Assembly: GCA_039188505.1 (NCBI GenBank)
Contig: JBCCZC010000006.1
Coordinates: 1 to 43,111 of the forward strand
DNA from: JBCCZC01 sp039188505
GTDB taxonomy: Bacteria; Pseudomonadota; Gammaproteobacteria; Xanthomonadales; SZUA-38
DNA: 43,111 nucleotides
Direction of reading: 5' to 3'
This document shows, piece by piece, positions 28,107-38,203 of this stretch (position 1 is the stretch's first letter; every line of letters starts with the position of its first letter). The position numbers and the translations under genes are program-made. Under the pieces are notes generated by a model. The model saw nothing but the letters and a program-made list of their open reading frames with translations. It searched no databases and was not told the DNA's origin.

Positions 28107-28979
28107 ATGAAGACCATGCGCCTCAGCGACGGCGGAGAACTCGCATATCGCGAGTCCGGCAGCGGCCAGCCGCTCCTGGTCATCCATGGCTGGGGGCTTT
28201 CCGGAGCGGCATTCAGCGCCCAGCTCCGGACCCTCGGTAACGATTTCCGCGTGATCGTGCCTGATCTGCGCGGGCACGGGCAATCTTCGGACTATCAACC
28301 GGGTGGCTTCGGGCGCCTCGCCGATGACCTCGCAGAACTCATCGATGGGCTCGCAGCGGGTCCCGCGGTCGTCGTCGGCTGGTCGCTCGGTGCCCTCGTT
28401 GCCTGGGATCTTGCGCTGCGTCATGGCGCCGCGCGCACCGCCGGCGTCTTATCGGTGGACATGGTGCCTCGCCTGCTCAACGACGATCGCTGGCCCCATG
28501 GCCTCCGCGAGGGTGCCGGGCGCGCTGCCTTCGTTCGCTCCATGGGTCGCATGCGCTCGAGCTGGTCTGACTTCACCCGCGTGTTCGTGCCCAAGATCCT
28601 CGCCGCCGACGGGCCGCGGGACGCCGAGATGCTCGGCTGGCTCTACGGCATCGCCGAGGCCAATCGGGGGAGCAGCATGGCCGAGATCTGGGGCGACATG
28701 GTCGAGCAGGACATCTGCGCGACGCTTCCGGCCATCGATGCCCCGTGCCTGCACATCTACGGGGAACGCAGTCAGCTGTATCAGCCCGCCGCGGCCACCT
28801 GGCTCGCAGAGCACGTGCCCGGCCTGCAGGTGATCGCCTTCGAGGAATCCGGGCATGCCCCGCACCTCGAAGAGCCCCATCGCTTCGACCGGACCATCAC
28901 CGAATTCGCCCGATCGGCAGCCCATGCAGCTGTCGGCAAGAACTCCCGGGCCGACGCTGGCCCGAACCGTATCCACTGA
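28107..28979 (+). CDS. Cytoplasmic alpha/beta hydrolase
   Basis: A 290-residue alpha/beta hydrolase without signal peptide. It has the oxyanion segment VIHGWGLSGAAF, the nucleophile elbow GWSLGAL (serine at about residue 95), a lid region (about residues 125-205), and the terminal catalytic histidine in ESGHAPHLEEP; the acid is probably the Glu/Asp near the IYGERSQLY strand. It resembles BioH-like carboxylesterases. In context it could cleave an imported ester or hydroxybutyrate oligomer. The ATG at 28107 fits the family N terminus. It is divergent from tetR and ends 13 bases before the TonB receptor gene, so the two form one unit. Confidence 0.9.
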   Translation: MKTMRLSDGGELAYRESGSGQPLLVIHGWGLSGAAFSAQLRTLGNDFRVIVPDLRGHGQSSDYQPGGFGRLADDLAELIDGLAAGPAVVVGWSLGALVAWDLALRHGAARTAGVLSVDMVPRLLNDDRWPHGLREGAGRAAFVRSMGRMRSSWSDFTRVFVPKILAADGPRDAEMLGWLYGIAEANRGSSMAEIWGDMVEQDICATLPAIDAPCLHIYGERSQLYQPAAATWLAEHVPGLQVIAFEESGHAPHLEEPHRFDRTITEFARSAAHAAVGKNSRADAGPNRIH

Positions 28980-28992
28980 CGGAGGAAATTCC

Positions 28993-31302
<2,310 letters not shown>

Positions 31303-31307
31303 TCATT

Positions 31308-31333
31308 GGCCCCGCGAGCGGCTTCGCGGGGCC
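31308..31333 (+). other. Perfect 10-bp hairpin after the TonB receptor gene
   Basis: GGCCCCGCGA pairs fully with TCGCGGGGCC across a six-base loop, five bases after the receptor stop codon. No T tract follows, so it may protect the 3' end of the receptor mRNA or help termination together with the downstream terminator. Confidence 0.6.
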
Positions 31334-31360
31334 ACCCTTGCCAGCGCGCCCTCCGCGCGC

Positions 31361-31410
31361 ACCCGGGACGGATCTGCAACCTCCCCTCCCGTCCCGGGTT
31401 TTTCTTTTTC
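31361..31410 (+). terminator. Intrinsic terminator between TonB receptor and MFS genes
   Basis: An 11-bp perfect stem (ACCCGGGACGG with CCGTCCCGGGT) around a 17-base loop is followed by TTTTCTTTTT. This is the clearest intrinsic terminator in the window. It ends only 25 bases before the probable MFS start at 31436, leaving almost no room for a separate promoter. Confidence 0.85.
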
Positions 31411-31435
31411 CCAAGAGCGATGCAGGATGGGCGGC

Positions 31436-32719
31436 ATGAGCGCGGACGCAGCTACGAACGAACGCGGCGGTATCTTCGCCAGCCGCGGCTACATCCTCTT
31501 CATCCTGGTCGTCGTCTACACCTTCAACTTTCTCGACCGCCAGATCATCGGCATCCTCGCGGTGCCGATCAAGGAAGACCTGGGGCTCAGCGACACGCAG
31601 CTCGGCCTCATGGGCGGGCTCGCCTTCGCGCTCTTCTATACCGGCCTGGGGATCCCGGTGGCGATGCTCGCCGATCGCTTCAGCCGCACCTGGATCATGA
31701 CCATCGCGTTAACGGTCTGGAGTGCCATGACCGCCGTGTGCGGCCTGGCCCAGAACTTCTGGCAGCTCTTTCTCGCCCGCCTTGGTGTCGGTATCGGCGA
31801 GGCTGGCGGGGTCGCGCCGGCGTATTCCCTGATCTCCGACTACTTCCCGCCGGAGCAGCGGGCGCGGGCCCTGTCGATCTATTCCTTCGGCATCCCGATC
31901 GGCAGTGCCGCTGGCATCATCTTCGGTGGCTATATCGCCAGCACGATCGACTGGCGCGTCGCGTTCTTCGTCGTCGGCATCGCCGGCATCGCGATCGCGC
32001 CGATCTTCCGGCTCACGCTGAAGGAACCGATCCGCGGTGGCATGGACCCGGGCGATCGCGAGCCGCCGGCCGCGGCCGGACTCGGCGACATCTTGCGGAA
32101 GCTCGCGAGCAAGCCGAGTTTCTGGACCATGTCCCTGGGCGCCGCCTGTTCCTCGATGATGGGCTACGGCATCTTCTTCTGGCTGCCGTCCTTCTTCGTG
32201 CGCAGCTACGGCCTGACGTTGCTCGACGCCTCGCTGTTCTTCGGCGCGGTCCTGCTCTTCGGCGGTGTCCTCGGTATCTGGGTCGGGGGCTGGGCGGCGG
32301 ACCGCTTCGGACGGGCGAAGCGCTCTGCCTACGCGCTGATCCCGGCCGTGGCCTTCCTTGCGACGATCCCGTTCTACGTCATCGGCGTGCTGTCGCCGAC
32401 GCTCGTGGTGACCTTCACCGTGCTGCTGCTGCCGATCGCGCTCGGGCTGGCCTGGCTGGGGCCGGTCATCTCGGCCATCCAGCACCTCGTCCCGCCCAAC
32501 ATGCGCTCCACGGCCTCGGCCGTGTTTCTGTTCATCAACAATCTCCTCGGCATCGGACTCGGCACCTACCTCATCGGCGCCGTCTCCGATGCCCTGACCT
32601 CGCGGTTCGGGGATGACGCGCTCAAGTACTCGATCCTCGCCGGTACCAGCTTCTATCTGCTGGCCGCCATCTTCTTCTTCGCCAGCATGAAGAACCTCGA
32701 ACGGGACTGGGAGGACTGA
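31436..32719 (+). CDS. MFS transporter, spinster-like
   Basis: A 427-residue inner-membrane carrier with about 12 hydrophobic segments. Typical elements are FNFLDRQIIGILAVPIKEDL in helix 1, GLAFALFYTGLGIPVAMLADR with the MFS loop 2-3 signature, GVGIGEAGGVAPAYSLISDY in helix 4 and FPPEQRARALSIYSFG. This is the spinster-like subgroup often seen beside TonB receptors in marine Proteobacteria. In context it may import 3-hydroxybutyrate or a related product from the periplasm. The ATG at 31436 is preferred over 31427 because AGGA then sits eight bases upstream. It is one base from the 3-hydroxybutyrate dehydrogenase gene. Confidence 0.92.
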   Translation: MSADAATNERGGIFASRGYILFILVVVYTFNFLDRQIIGILAVPIKEDLGLSDTQLGLMGGLAFALFYTGLGIPVAMLADRFSRTWIMTIALTVWSAMTAVCGLAQNFWQLFLARLGVGIGEAGGVAPAYSLISDYFPPEQRARALSIYSFGIPIGSAAGIIFGGYIASTIDWRVAFFVVGIAGIAIAPIFRLTLKEPIRGGMDPGDREPPAAAGLGDILRKLASKPSFWTMSLGAACSSMMGYGIFFWLPSFFVRSYGLTLLDASLFFGAVLLFGGVLGIWVGGWAADRFGRAKRSAYALIPAVAFLATIPFYVIGVLSPTLVVTFTVLLLPIALGLAWLGPVISAIQHLVPPNMRSTASAVFLFINNLLGIGLGTYLIGAVSDALTSRFGDDALKYSILAGTSFYLLAAIFFFASMKNLERDWED

Positions 32720-32720
32720 G

Positions 32721-33512
32721 ATGGCCGAGGGCAGGCTCGAAGGTCGCGTGGCGCTCGTCACCGGCTCCACCAGCGGCATCGGTCTCGGTGTTGCCGATGC
32801 CCTTGCCCGCGCCGGCTGCCATGTCGTGATCAACGGCTTCGGTGAGCCGGCCGAGATCGAGCGGATCCGTGCCGACCTCGCGCGCCGCGGCGGCGAGGTG
32901 ATCCACGGCGATGCGGACATGCGCCGGCCGGAGCAGATCGCCGCCATGGTCCGCGACGCGCAGGCCCATTTCGGCAGCCTCGACATCGTGGTCAACAATG
33001 CGGGCATCCAGCACGTCGCGCCGGTCCACGAGTTTCCGACCGACAAATGGAACGACATCATCGCCATCAACCTGTCGTCGTCGTTCCACACGATCAGCGC
33101 GGCGCTGCCCGGCATGCTGACGAGCGGCTGGGGCCGCATCGTCAACATCGCCTCGGCGCACGCGCTAGTGGCCTCGCCATTCAAGTCGGCCTACGTCGCC
33201 GCCAAGCACGGCGTCGCGGGCCTCACCAAGACCGTCGCCCTCGAGGTAGCGGAGCAGGGCATCACGGTGAACGCCATCGCGCCCGGCTACGTCAGGACAC
33301 CGCTGGTCGAGAACCAGATCGCCGATACGGCGCGTGCGCGGGGCATCACGGAGGAAGCGGTCGTCAGGGACGTGATGCTCGCCGCCCAGCCGACGAAGCA
33401 GTTCGTGAGCATCGAGCAGGTCGCCGATCTGGCGGTGTATCTCTGCACCGAGGCCGCCGCCGGCATCACCGGCTCGATCCTGTCCATCGACGGGGGGTGG
33501 TCGGCGCGCTGA
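32721..33512 (+). CDS. bdhA: (R)-3-hydroxybutyrate dehydrogenase
   Basis: NAD-dependent oxidation of (R)-3-hydroxybutyrate to acetoacetate. A 263-residue short-chain dehydrogenase with TGSTSGIGLG (cofactor), NNAGIQHVAP, and the Y158/K162 pair in SAYVAAKHG. The residues that hold substrate in Pseudomonas fragi HBDH (Gln94, His144, Lys152, Tyr155, Gln196, from memory) are all present here at Q97, H147, K155, Y158 and Q199, a uniform shift of three, so the substrate call is strong. It ends GSILSIDGGWSAR as expected. GGGAGGA precedes the start, and the MFS stop is one base upstream, so transport and oxidation are co-expressed. Confidence 0.94.
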   Translation: MAEGRLEGRVALVTGSTSGIGLGVADALARAGCHVVINGFGEPAEIERIRADLARRGGEVIHGDADMRRPEQIAAMVRDAQAHFGSLDIVVNNAGIQHVAPVHEFPTDKWNDIIAINLSSSFHTISAALPGMLTSGWGRIVNIASAHALVASPFKSAYVAAKHGVAGLTKTVALEVAEQGITVNAIAPGYVRTPLVENQIADTARARGITEEAVVRDVMLAAQPTKQFVSIEQVADLAVYLCTEAAAGITGSILSIDGGWSAR

Positions 33513-33609
33513 CGGCCCGCCCGGGCGCCCGGGACAGGCGCCTCAGCTTGTCCGCCACGATGGCGACGGGCATGCTTGGCTCGTCCTCATGCTGCCCTCA
33601 GGAGCCCCC

Positions 33610-34518
33610 ATGCCGCGAATCCTCCACGCCGCTGCGTTCGTGCTGGCGATCCTGGCGGGCAACGCGGTGGCGGTCGGTGCCTATCCGCCGCAGCTTCCGG
33701 GCGCGGTTCCCCTCGTCTACGAGACGTACGGTGCTGTCGCCATGAGGCTTTGGGTCTTCAACCCCGAAGGCCACAATCTGAGCGAGCAACGGCCGGCGGT
33801 CGTGCTTTTCTTCGGCGGCGGCTGGAACCGGGGGTCTCCCGAACAGTTCGAGCGCCACGCACGATACCTAGCCTCCCGGGGCATCGTCGCCGCCGTTGCC
33901 GACTATCGGGTCGGCTCTCGGCACGAGTCCTCACCCATGGACAGCATGACCGATGGCTGTGCGGCCGTGCGGTACCTGCGCGCCAACGCGCTTCGGTTGG
34001 GCATCGATCCACAGCGCATCGGGGCGGGCGGGGGCTCGGCCGGCGGACAGATTGCCGCGTCGATCGCCACCGCGGACCTCTTCCGCAGGGACGGTGAGGT
34101 GTCCTGTGTCCCCGACGCGCTGGTGCTGTTCAATCCGGTCTATGACAACGGTCCGACCGGGTACGGGCATGGCCGGGTCAAGCGCTACTGGGAACAGATC
34201 AGCCCGCTCCACAACATCCACGCGCCCATGCCGCCAAGCGTCACGCTGCTCGGCTCGGACGACAAGCTCATCCCGGTGGCGACGGCCCGCGAGTGGCAGC
34301 GACGTGTCGAAGCGGCGGGGGGGCGCGCGGACGTCCACATCTACGACGGTGCCCGCCACGGGTTCTTCAACAAGACGGCGTACTACGCGGAGACCGTCGC
34401 GACGATGGACCGGTTTCTGGCCTCGCTCGGCTGGCTCGAGGGAGAACCGACCGTCGCGAAACCGTCCGATTCGGCCGAGGGTCGCGGGAAGCGGGAGCGG
34501 ACGACCCGCGTCGACTGA
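33610..34518 (+). CDS. Secreted alpha/beta hydrolase, esterase/lipase-like
   Basis: A 302-residue protein with signal peptide MPRILHAAAFVLAILAGNAVA. The oxyanion motif is VVLFFGGGWNRGS, the nucleophile elbow GAGGGSAGGQIA, the acid lies in LGSDDKLIPVATA and the histidine in GARHGFFNK. This places it with BD-FAE-type esterases or acetyl-xylan-esterase-like proteins. The ATG at 33610 is chosen because CAGGAG sits just upstream; a start at 33589 would hide the signal. The gene begins about 100 bases after bdhA, so it may or may not share its transcript. Substrate unknown; an extracellular ester is likely. Confidence 0.88.
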   Translation: MPRILHAAAFVLAILAGNAVAVGAYPPQLPGAVPLVYETYGAVAMRLWVFNPEGHNLSEQRPAVVLFFGGGWNRGSPEQFERHARYLASRGIVAAVADYRVGSRHESSPMDSMTDGCAAVRYLRANALRLGIDPQRIGAGGGSAGGQIAASIATADLFRRDGEVSCVPDALVLFNPVYDNGPTGYGHGRVKRYWEQISPLHNIHAPMPPSVTLLGSDDKLIPVATAREWQRRVEAAGGRADVHIYDGARHGFFNKTAYYAETVATMDRFLASLGWLEGEPTVAKPSDSAEGRGKRERTTRVD

Positions 34519-34535
34519 AGCGGCGGCTTCAGTCG
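34512..34535. terminator. Palindromic hairpin carrying both convergent stop codons
   Basis: CGACTGAAGC and GCTTCAGTCG form a perfect 10-bp stem with a four-base loop. The hydrolase stop TGA (34516-34518) is in one arm and the opposing gene's stop (34529-34531, TCA on this strand) is at the symmetric position in the other. It may terminate both transcripts, though there is no T tract. Confidence 0.45.
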
Positions 34536-35395
34536 TGCCGGACCACGCGGAAGCCCACGCGCTCGTCGCGGGCACCGCGCGGAAGGCCCGCGCGGTTGGA
34601 GACCCGCAGGCTGCTCGACGGGCTCGCGTGGCTACCGCCGCGGACCATGCGCGTCGCGCAGTCGCCGTCGAGCCAGGCCGCGCCGTCGGCCGGCGCACCG
34701 ACGTAGGAATCGTTGAAGCAGTCCTCGACCCATTCGAAAACGTTCCCGTGCACGTCGAAGAGGCCGAACGCGTTCGGACCATAGCTGCCGACCCGGTCAG
34801 GCCCGTTGCACGGAGACGCCGCGAAGCTCGCCGCGTTCGTCACCGCAGGCGCGCAGGCAACGGGTCCGTCGTCTCCCCAGGCATAGACCGTATCCGTGCC
34901 GGCTCGCGCGACGTACTCCCACTCGGCTTCCGAGAGCAGTCGGTAGGGTCTGCTCGTGCGCCGGTTCAGCCACGTGACGAAATCCTGGGCGTCGTCCCAG
35001 CTCACGTTGAGGACGGGGCGGCGCTCGCGGCCGAAGCCCTCGTCGCCTCCGGCTTCCTCCACCGGCTCGGGATCGCAGCGTGATGCCTCGACGCAGAGCT
35101 CCCACTCGCGCCAGGTGATCTCGAAGACGCTGACCGCCAGCGGCGCGATGGTCACGACACGCAGCGGGCGCTCGTCCGACTGGCTGGCCGAAGCAAGATT
35201 CCCCATGGTGAATTCACCCCCGGGCACGCTGATCATGAGCGGGCACTCGGGACAGTCCCGGAAGCCCTCGGGAGCGATCCGCGGTGTCTCGAAGCCGTCG
35301 GCGAAGATCGCCCCCGGCGCCGGCGTGTCGCCTCCCGGGGCGGTCCCGGCCAGGGCCAGCAGAAACAGGGCAGTCACGCAGGACCGGCTCGACAT
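34529..35395 (-). CDS. Secreted SUMF1/FGE-like domain protein without the catalytic cysteines
   Basis: A 288-residue exported protein. Signal peptide MSSRSCVTALFLLALAG, then an IFADGFE segment, then a formylglycine-generating-enzyme-like fold: ISVPGGEFTMGN, VSVFEITWREWELCVEA, PVLNVSWDDAQDFVTWLNRR, YRLLSEAEWEYVARAG, NAFGLFDVHGNVFEWVEDCF, and the terminal RVGFRVVRHD. In real FGE two cysteines follow the R-G-G-S motif; here that stretch is MVRGGSHASPSSSLRVSN with none, so it should not activate sulfatases. It may bind a ligand or carbohydrate. The start at 35395 has AGGAG upstream and a better signal than the ATG at 35422. It follows the 35422-36267 hydrolase. Confidence 0.85.
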   Translation of the reverse strand: MSSRSCVTALFLLALAGTAPGGDTPAPGAIFADGFETPRIAPEGFRDCPECPLMISVPGGEFTMGNLASASQSDERPLRVVTIAPLAVSVFEITWREWELCVEASRCDPEPVEEAGGDEGFGRERRPVLNVSWDDAQDFVTWLNRRTSRPYRLLSEAEWEYVARAGTDTVYAWGDDGPVACAPAVTNAASFAASPCNGPDRVGSYGPNAFGLFDVHGNVFEWVEDCFNDSYVGAPADGAAWLDGDCATRMVRGGSHASPSSSLRVSNRAGLPRGARDERVGFRVVRHD

Positions 35396-35421
35396 GGGCA
35401 AGGCTCCTTGGGCGGTAGGCA

Positions 35422-36267
35422 TCAAAGCCCGCCGAGAAACGCCTCGATGGCGTCGATCGATGGGGGCTCGGTCAACTGTGGCACGTGTCCGCGGTCCGGG
35501 ATCGTGACCGCCATCATGGTCGGCTGCATCGCCTGCATGCGCTCGAGGATGGCAACCGAGAGGATGTCCGAGATTGCCCCCCGCAGACAGAGCATCGGCA
35601 CGGTGAGCGAGCCGAAGAGGGCCCAGGGGTCCGGGAGAGTCCCGCCGACCTCGCGGAGCGCGCGGCCGATGTTGGGATCGAAATCGAGCTCGGGCTCACC
35701 CCGGGCGTTCTCGCGGTAGCCCTGCCGCGCAAAGGCCAGCCAGTCGTCTGCGCCGTACTCGGGGAGCGTCACCCCGTAGGCGTCCTCGCACTGGGCCGCG
35801 GCCTCGGCCCAGGTGGACACGGGCGGCCGGAGTCCGACGTACTGGACGATGCGCGCGAGGCCCTCGGGCGCAACCTCCGGTCCGACGTCGTTGAGGACGA
35901 TGCCCGTGACGCGTTCCGGCTGCGCGTTCGCCATGAGCATCGCGATGAGTCCGCCTAAGGACGTGCCCAGGATGGCGCAGCGTTCGATGGCCAGGTGATC
36001 GAGCAGCTCCCAGACGTCGCCGACGTAGGTCCCGGGGTGATAGCGTCTCCATTCGGCGTCGTGCTCCGAATAGCCGCGGCCGCGGAGGTCCGGGGCGATG
36101 ACCCGGTACCGCCGCGCGAGGCGCTGCGAGATGGCAACGAAATCGCGGCTGTTGCGCGTCAGGCCGGGCAGGCAGAGCACGACGGGCGCGTCGTTGGGGC
36201 CGGGATACTCGCGCAAGAACAGCTCGATGCCGTCGGTGCTGACGAACCGGTGCTGGCGCTCGGTCAT
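35422..36267 (-). CDS. Cytoplasmic alpha/beta hydrolase
   Basis: A 281-residue hydrolase without signal peptide. LCLPGLTRNSRDF provides the oxyanion loop, GTSLGGLIAMLMA the serine elbow, LRGAISDIL probably the acid, and DRGHVPQLTEP the histidine. It resembles C-C bond hydrolases and epoxide/ester hydrolases of the same fold; the substrate cannot be read. Its start codon overlaps the stop of the acyl-CoA ligase remnant by four bases, so the original pair would have been translated together, implying that the hydrolase once worked on the same substrate class. Confidence 0.9.
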   Translation of the reverse strand: MTERQHRFVSTDGIELFLREYPGPNDAPVVLCLPGLTRNSRDFVAISQRLARRYRVIAPDLRGRGYSEHDAEWRRYHPGTYVGDVWELLDHLAIERCAILGTSLGGLIAMLMANAQPERVTGIVLNDVGPEVAPEGLARIVQYVGLRPPVSTWAEAAAQCEDAYGVTLPEYGADDWLAFARQGYRENARGEPELDFDPNIGRALREVGGTLPDPWALFGSLTVPMLCLRGAISDILSVAILERMQAMQPTMMAVTIPDRGHVPQLTEPPSIDAIEAFLGGL

Positions 36268-36773
36268 GCAGCGTCGCTCCTGGCGAGGAAGGCGGCGCGA
36301 GCCGCGGGCAGCTCCCGCTTGAGCGCCTTGCCGTTGGCGTTGCGCGCCAGCTCGTCGATCCGGACGACTCCAGAGCAGCGCTGCTGCTTGCCGGCCCGGT
36401 CATTCGTCCACGCACGCAGCTCGATGGGAACCACGCTGCCCACGGCCACGGCGAGCTTCGTTTCGTCCTCGACGCGGCTGGGCACGCCGATGGCGGCGGC
36501 GTCGATCACGCCCGGCTGAGTCACGATGACGGTCTCGCGAGCGGCTGGAGAGATGATTTGCCCGCCGTGGTCCACGGTGTCGGTGTCGCCGGAGCGCAGC
36601 CAGCCAGGAACGAGACCTGCCTTGCGCCGGCTTCCGGCGACGCGACGGATGGCGTCGACGAGATCACGCCAGCGCAGCGTTCGATCGACACCGACGAGCG
36701 CGGGTTCGCGGCCCAGCCGGCGTGAAGGTCGAGGATTTCGGGAAAGCGCGGCGCGCGCGTCGAACGAGGCCAT
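36264..36773 (-). pseudogene. Acyl-CoA ligase remnant with internal deletions
   Basis: A 169-codon open frame made of the two ends of an AMP-forming acyl-CoA ligase. Residues 1 to about 50 match the N terminus (REPALVGVDRTLRWRDLVDA). Residues about 55-169 match the C-terminal part (GWLRSGDTDTVDHGG, VIDAAAIGVP, RIDELARNANGKALKRELPA with the final lysine). Roughly 300 central residues, including the SGTTG motif and the main substrate domain, are missing, and a second shorter loss removes the strand before the ISGGEN region. The frame stays open, so it may still be translated and keep coupling to the downstream hydrolase, but it cannot be an active ligase. Confidence 0.8.
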
Positions 36774-37050
36774 GGCGCGATTCTAGCTCGAAAAGCCCGC
36801 TCCCAGGCCCGAGCGAGGACAAATCGCGCACGAGCGCTCGCCGCGCCCTTCACGGGTTTCCAGAACTGTTTTCGAGTGCCAATCGGACCAGGTGGAAGCG
36901 GATGGAGCAGGCGCGGGCGAGCGGATTCAATTGTGCCCTCCCGGGTTCAGCGAAAGCGCGTGCCGTTGGTTGGTACGCCGCGGGGAAATTGCCCATTGTG
37001 TTTGCGGTCACGATTTGCGACGCTCCGCGCATCCTGATCCGGCAGCAAGC
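36774..37050. other. Non-coding gap of 277 bases
   Basis: Divergent gap between the acyl-CoA ligase remnant and the HD phosphohydrolase gene. It must hold promoters for both directions. I see no strong -35/-10 pair, palindrome or RNA-like element; TTGCCC near 36989 with GATTTG about 17 bases on is a weak candidate for the plus strand. Confidence 0.5.
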
Positions 37051-37620
37051 ATGAAGTCCGTCATCTGCACCGCCAGCGGCCTCGCCTTCGACCCCTTCGA
37101 TCCACAGCCCGAGGGCGTGGTTCTCGAGGACATCGCGCACGCGCTGGCGTTCACGCCACGATTCGGTGGGCACTGCCGCGAGTTCTACTGCGTGGCGCAG
37201 CACTCGATCATCGTCTGTGACCTCGTCGGTGAGGCGCTCGACGACCCCGCCATGCGCCTCGCGGCCCTGCTGCACGACGCCTCGGAGGCCTACGTGCTCG
37301 ACATGCCGTCACCGATCAAACGGCGCCTGCCGGACTACCAGCAGGTCGAGCAGCGGGTCCAGGCCGTGATCCTCGATCGCTTCGGCGTGGCCGGCGCCTT
37401 CGAGGCTGCGCGGTCCCGGATCAAGGCTGCGGACACCGAGGCACTGTACTGGGAGCAGCGCGACCTCATGCCCGCGACCGATTGGATCGATGTGCCGCCG
37501 GTCGACCGCCCGACCCTGGCCGCCTGGGGCCGCGTGGAAGCGCGCGACCGATTCTTCGCCCGGGCGCGCGAGCTGCTCCCGCAGGTCAGCCAGGAGCCGC
37601 CGCTGGCGCATGCCGGCTGA
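37051..37620 (+). CDS. HD-domain phosphohydrolase, YfbR-like
   Basis: A 189-residue cytoplasmic metal-dependent phosphohydrolase. The HD metal ligands are readable: H51 in VAQHSIIV, H75-D76 in LAALLHDASEAY, and D128 in IKAADTEAL. The N terminus (PFDPQPEGVVLEDIAHALAF) is shared with a group of HD proteins found in phages and Proteobacteria, related to 5'-deoxynucleotidase YfbR. The likely substrate is a nucleoside monophosphate. The ATG at 37051 matches the family start. Its last 11 bases overlap the SprT-like gene, a tight arrangement that suggests one operon reaching at least to the TrpF-like gene. Confidence 0.88.
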   Translation: MKSVICTASGLAFDPFDPQPEGVVLEDIAHALAFTPRFGGHCREFYCVAQHSIIVCDLVGEALDDPAMRLAALLHDASEAYVLDMPSPIKRRLPDYQQVEQRVQAVILDRFGVAGAFEAARSRIKAADTEALYWEQRDLMPATDWIDVPPVDRPTLAAWGRVEARDRFFARARELLPQVSQEPPLAHAG

Positions 37621-38188
37621 TTCCGTCGACGGCTTTCCGGCCCGGCCGGGGCCGCGGAGCATCGTAGCCTGGATCGACGGGCCGGTGAGGTCCCGTGCAG
37701 CCGAACTGGTGACGGCCGCCGGTGGGCAACTCCCCGACCGGGTCGAGGTCGCCTTCGATCTGCGTGGCCGCATGGCGGGCCAGGCCCGGCTGTTGCCTGA
37801 CGGAACGGGCCTGATCCGCCTGAACCGGCAGCTGTTCGAGTTTCCGGAGCATGAGTACGCCGAGCTGCGGGATACGGTGCTTCACGAAATGGCGCATCTG
37901 TGCGTGATGTGCTCCGCCCAGAGGGCTCGACCGCACGGGCGGCGCTGGCGCGCGCTGGCCCAGGCGCTGGGCGCCATCCCCCGCGCAACCCACGCGCTCC
38001 CGCTCCGGGGCGTGCGTGCGGGGACCGAGTACGGCTACGATCTCGGCGACCGGACGGTCTGGCTCGGCAGCACGCGTCACGCGCGGCTGCAGGCGGGGAA
38101 GGCGATCTACCGTATCCGTACCGAATCCGGAAGCCGCGCCATCCCGCGGGACGCGTTTACCGGGCAATCCCGGAAGAAGAAGGACTGA
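37610..38188 (+). CDS. SprT-like metalloprotease domain protein without the C-terminal zinc ribbon
   Basis: A 192-residue protein. The zinc site is H92-E93-x-x-H96 in VLHEMAHLCVM, with H109 in RPHGRRW as the third ligand, the usual SprT pattern (H-G-x-x-W). SprT/Spartan-type domains process DNA-protein crosslinks or act as housekeeping proteases. In the normal family a four-cysteine ribbon follows; here the matching segment (YGYDLGDRTVWLGSTRHARL, AIYRIRTESG) keeps the Y and RH landmarks but has no cysteine. Starts within the HD gene (11-base overlap) and ends 15 bases before the metalloprotease gene. Confidence 0.82.
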   Translation: MPADSVDGFPARPGPRSIVAWIDGPVRSRAAELVTAAGGQLPDRVEVAFDLRGRMAGQARLLPDGTGLIRLNRQLFEFPEHEYAELRDTVLHEMAHLCVMCSAQRARPHGRRWRALAQALGAIPRATHALPLRGVRAGTEYGYDLGDRTVWLGSTRHARLQAGKAIYRIRTESGSRAIPRDAFTGQSRKKKD

Positions 38189-38203
38189 GGAGCTCGAACA
38201 CCC

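Noticed and set aside
34529..35395. A sulfatase-activating formylglycine-generating enzyme
   Set aside because: Both catalytic cysteines are missing and no sulfatase gene is in the window.
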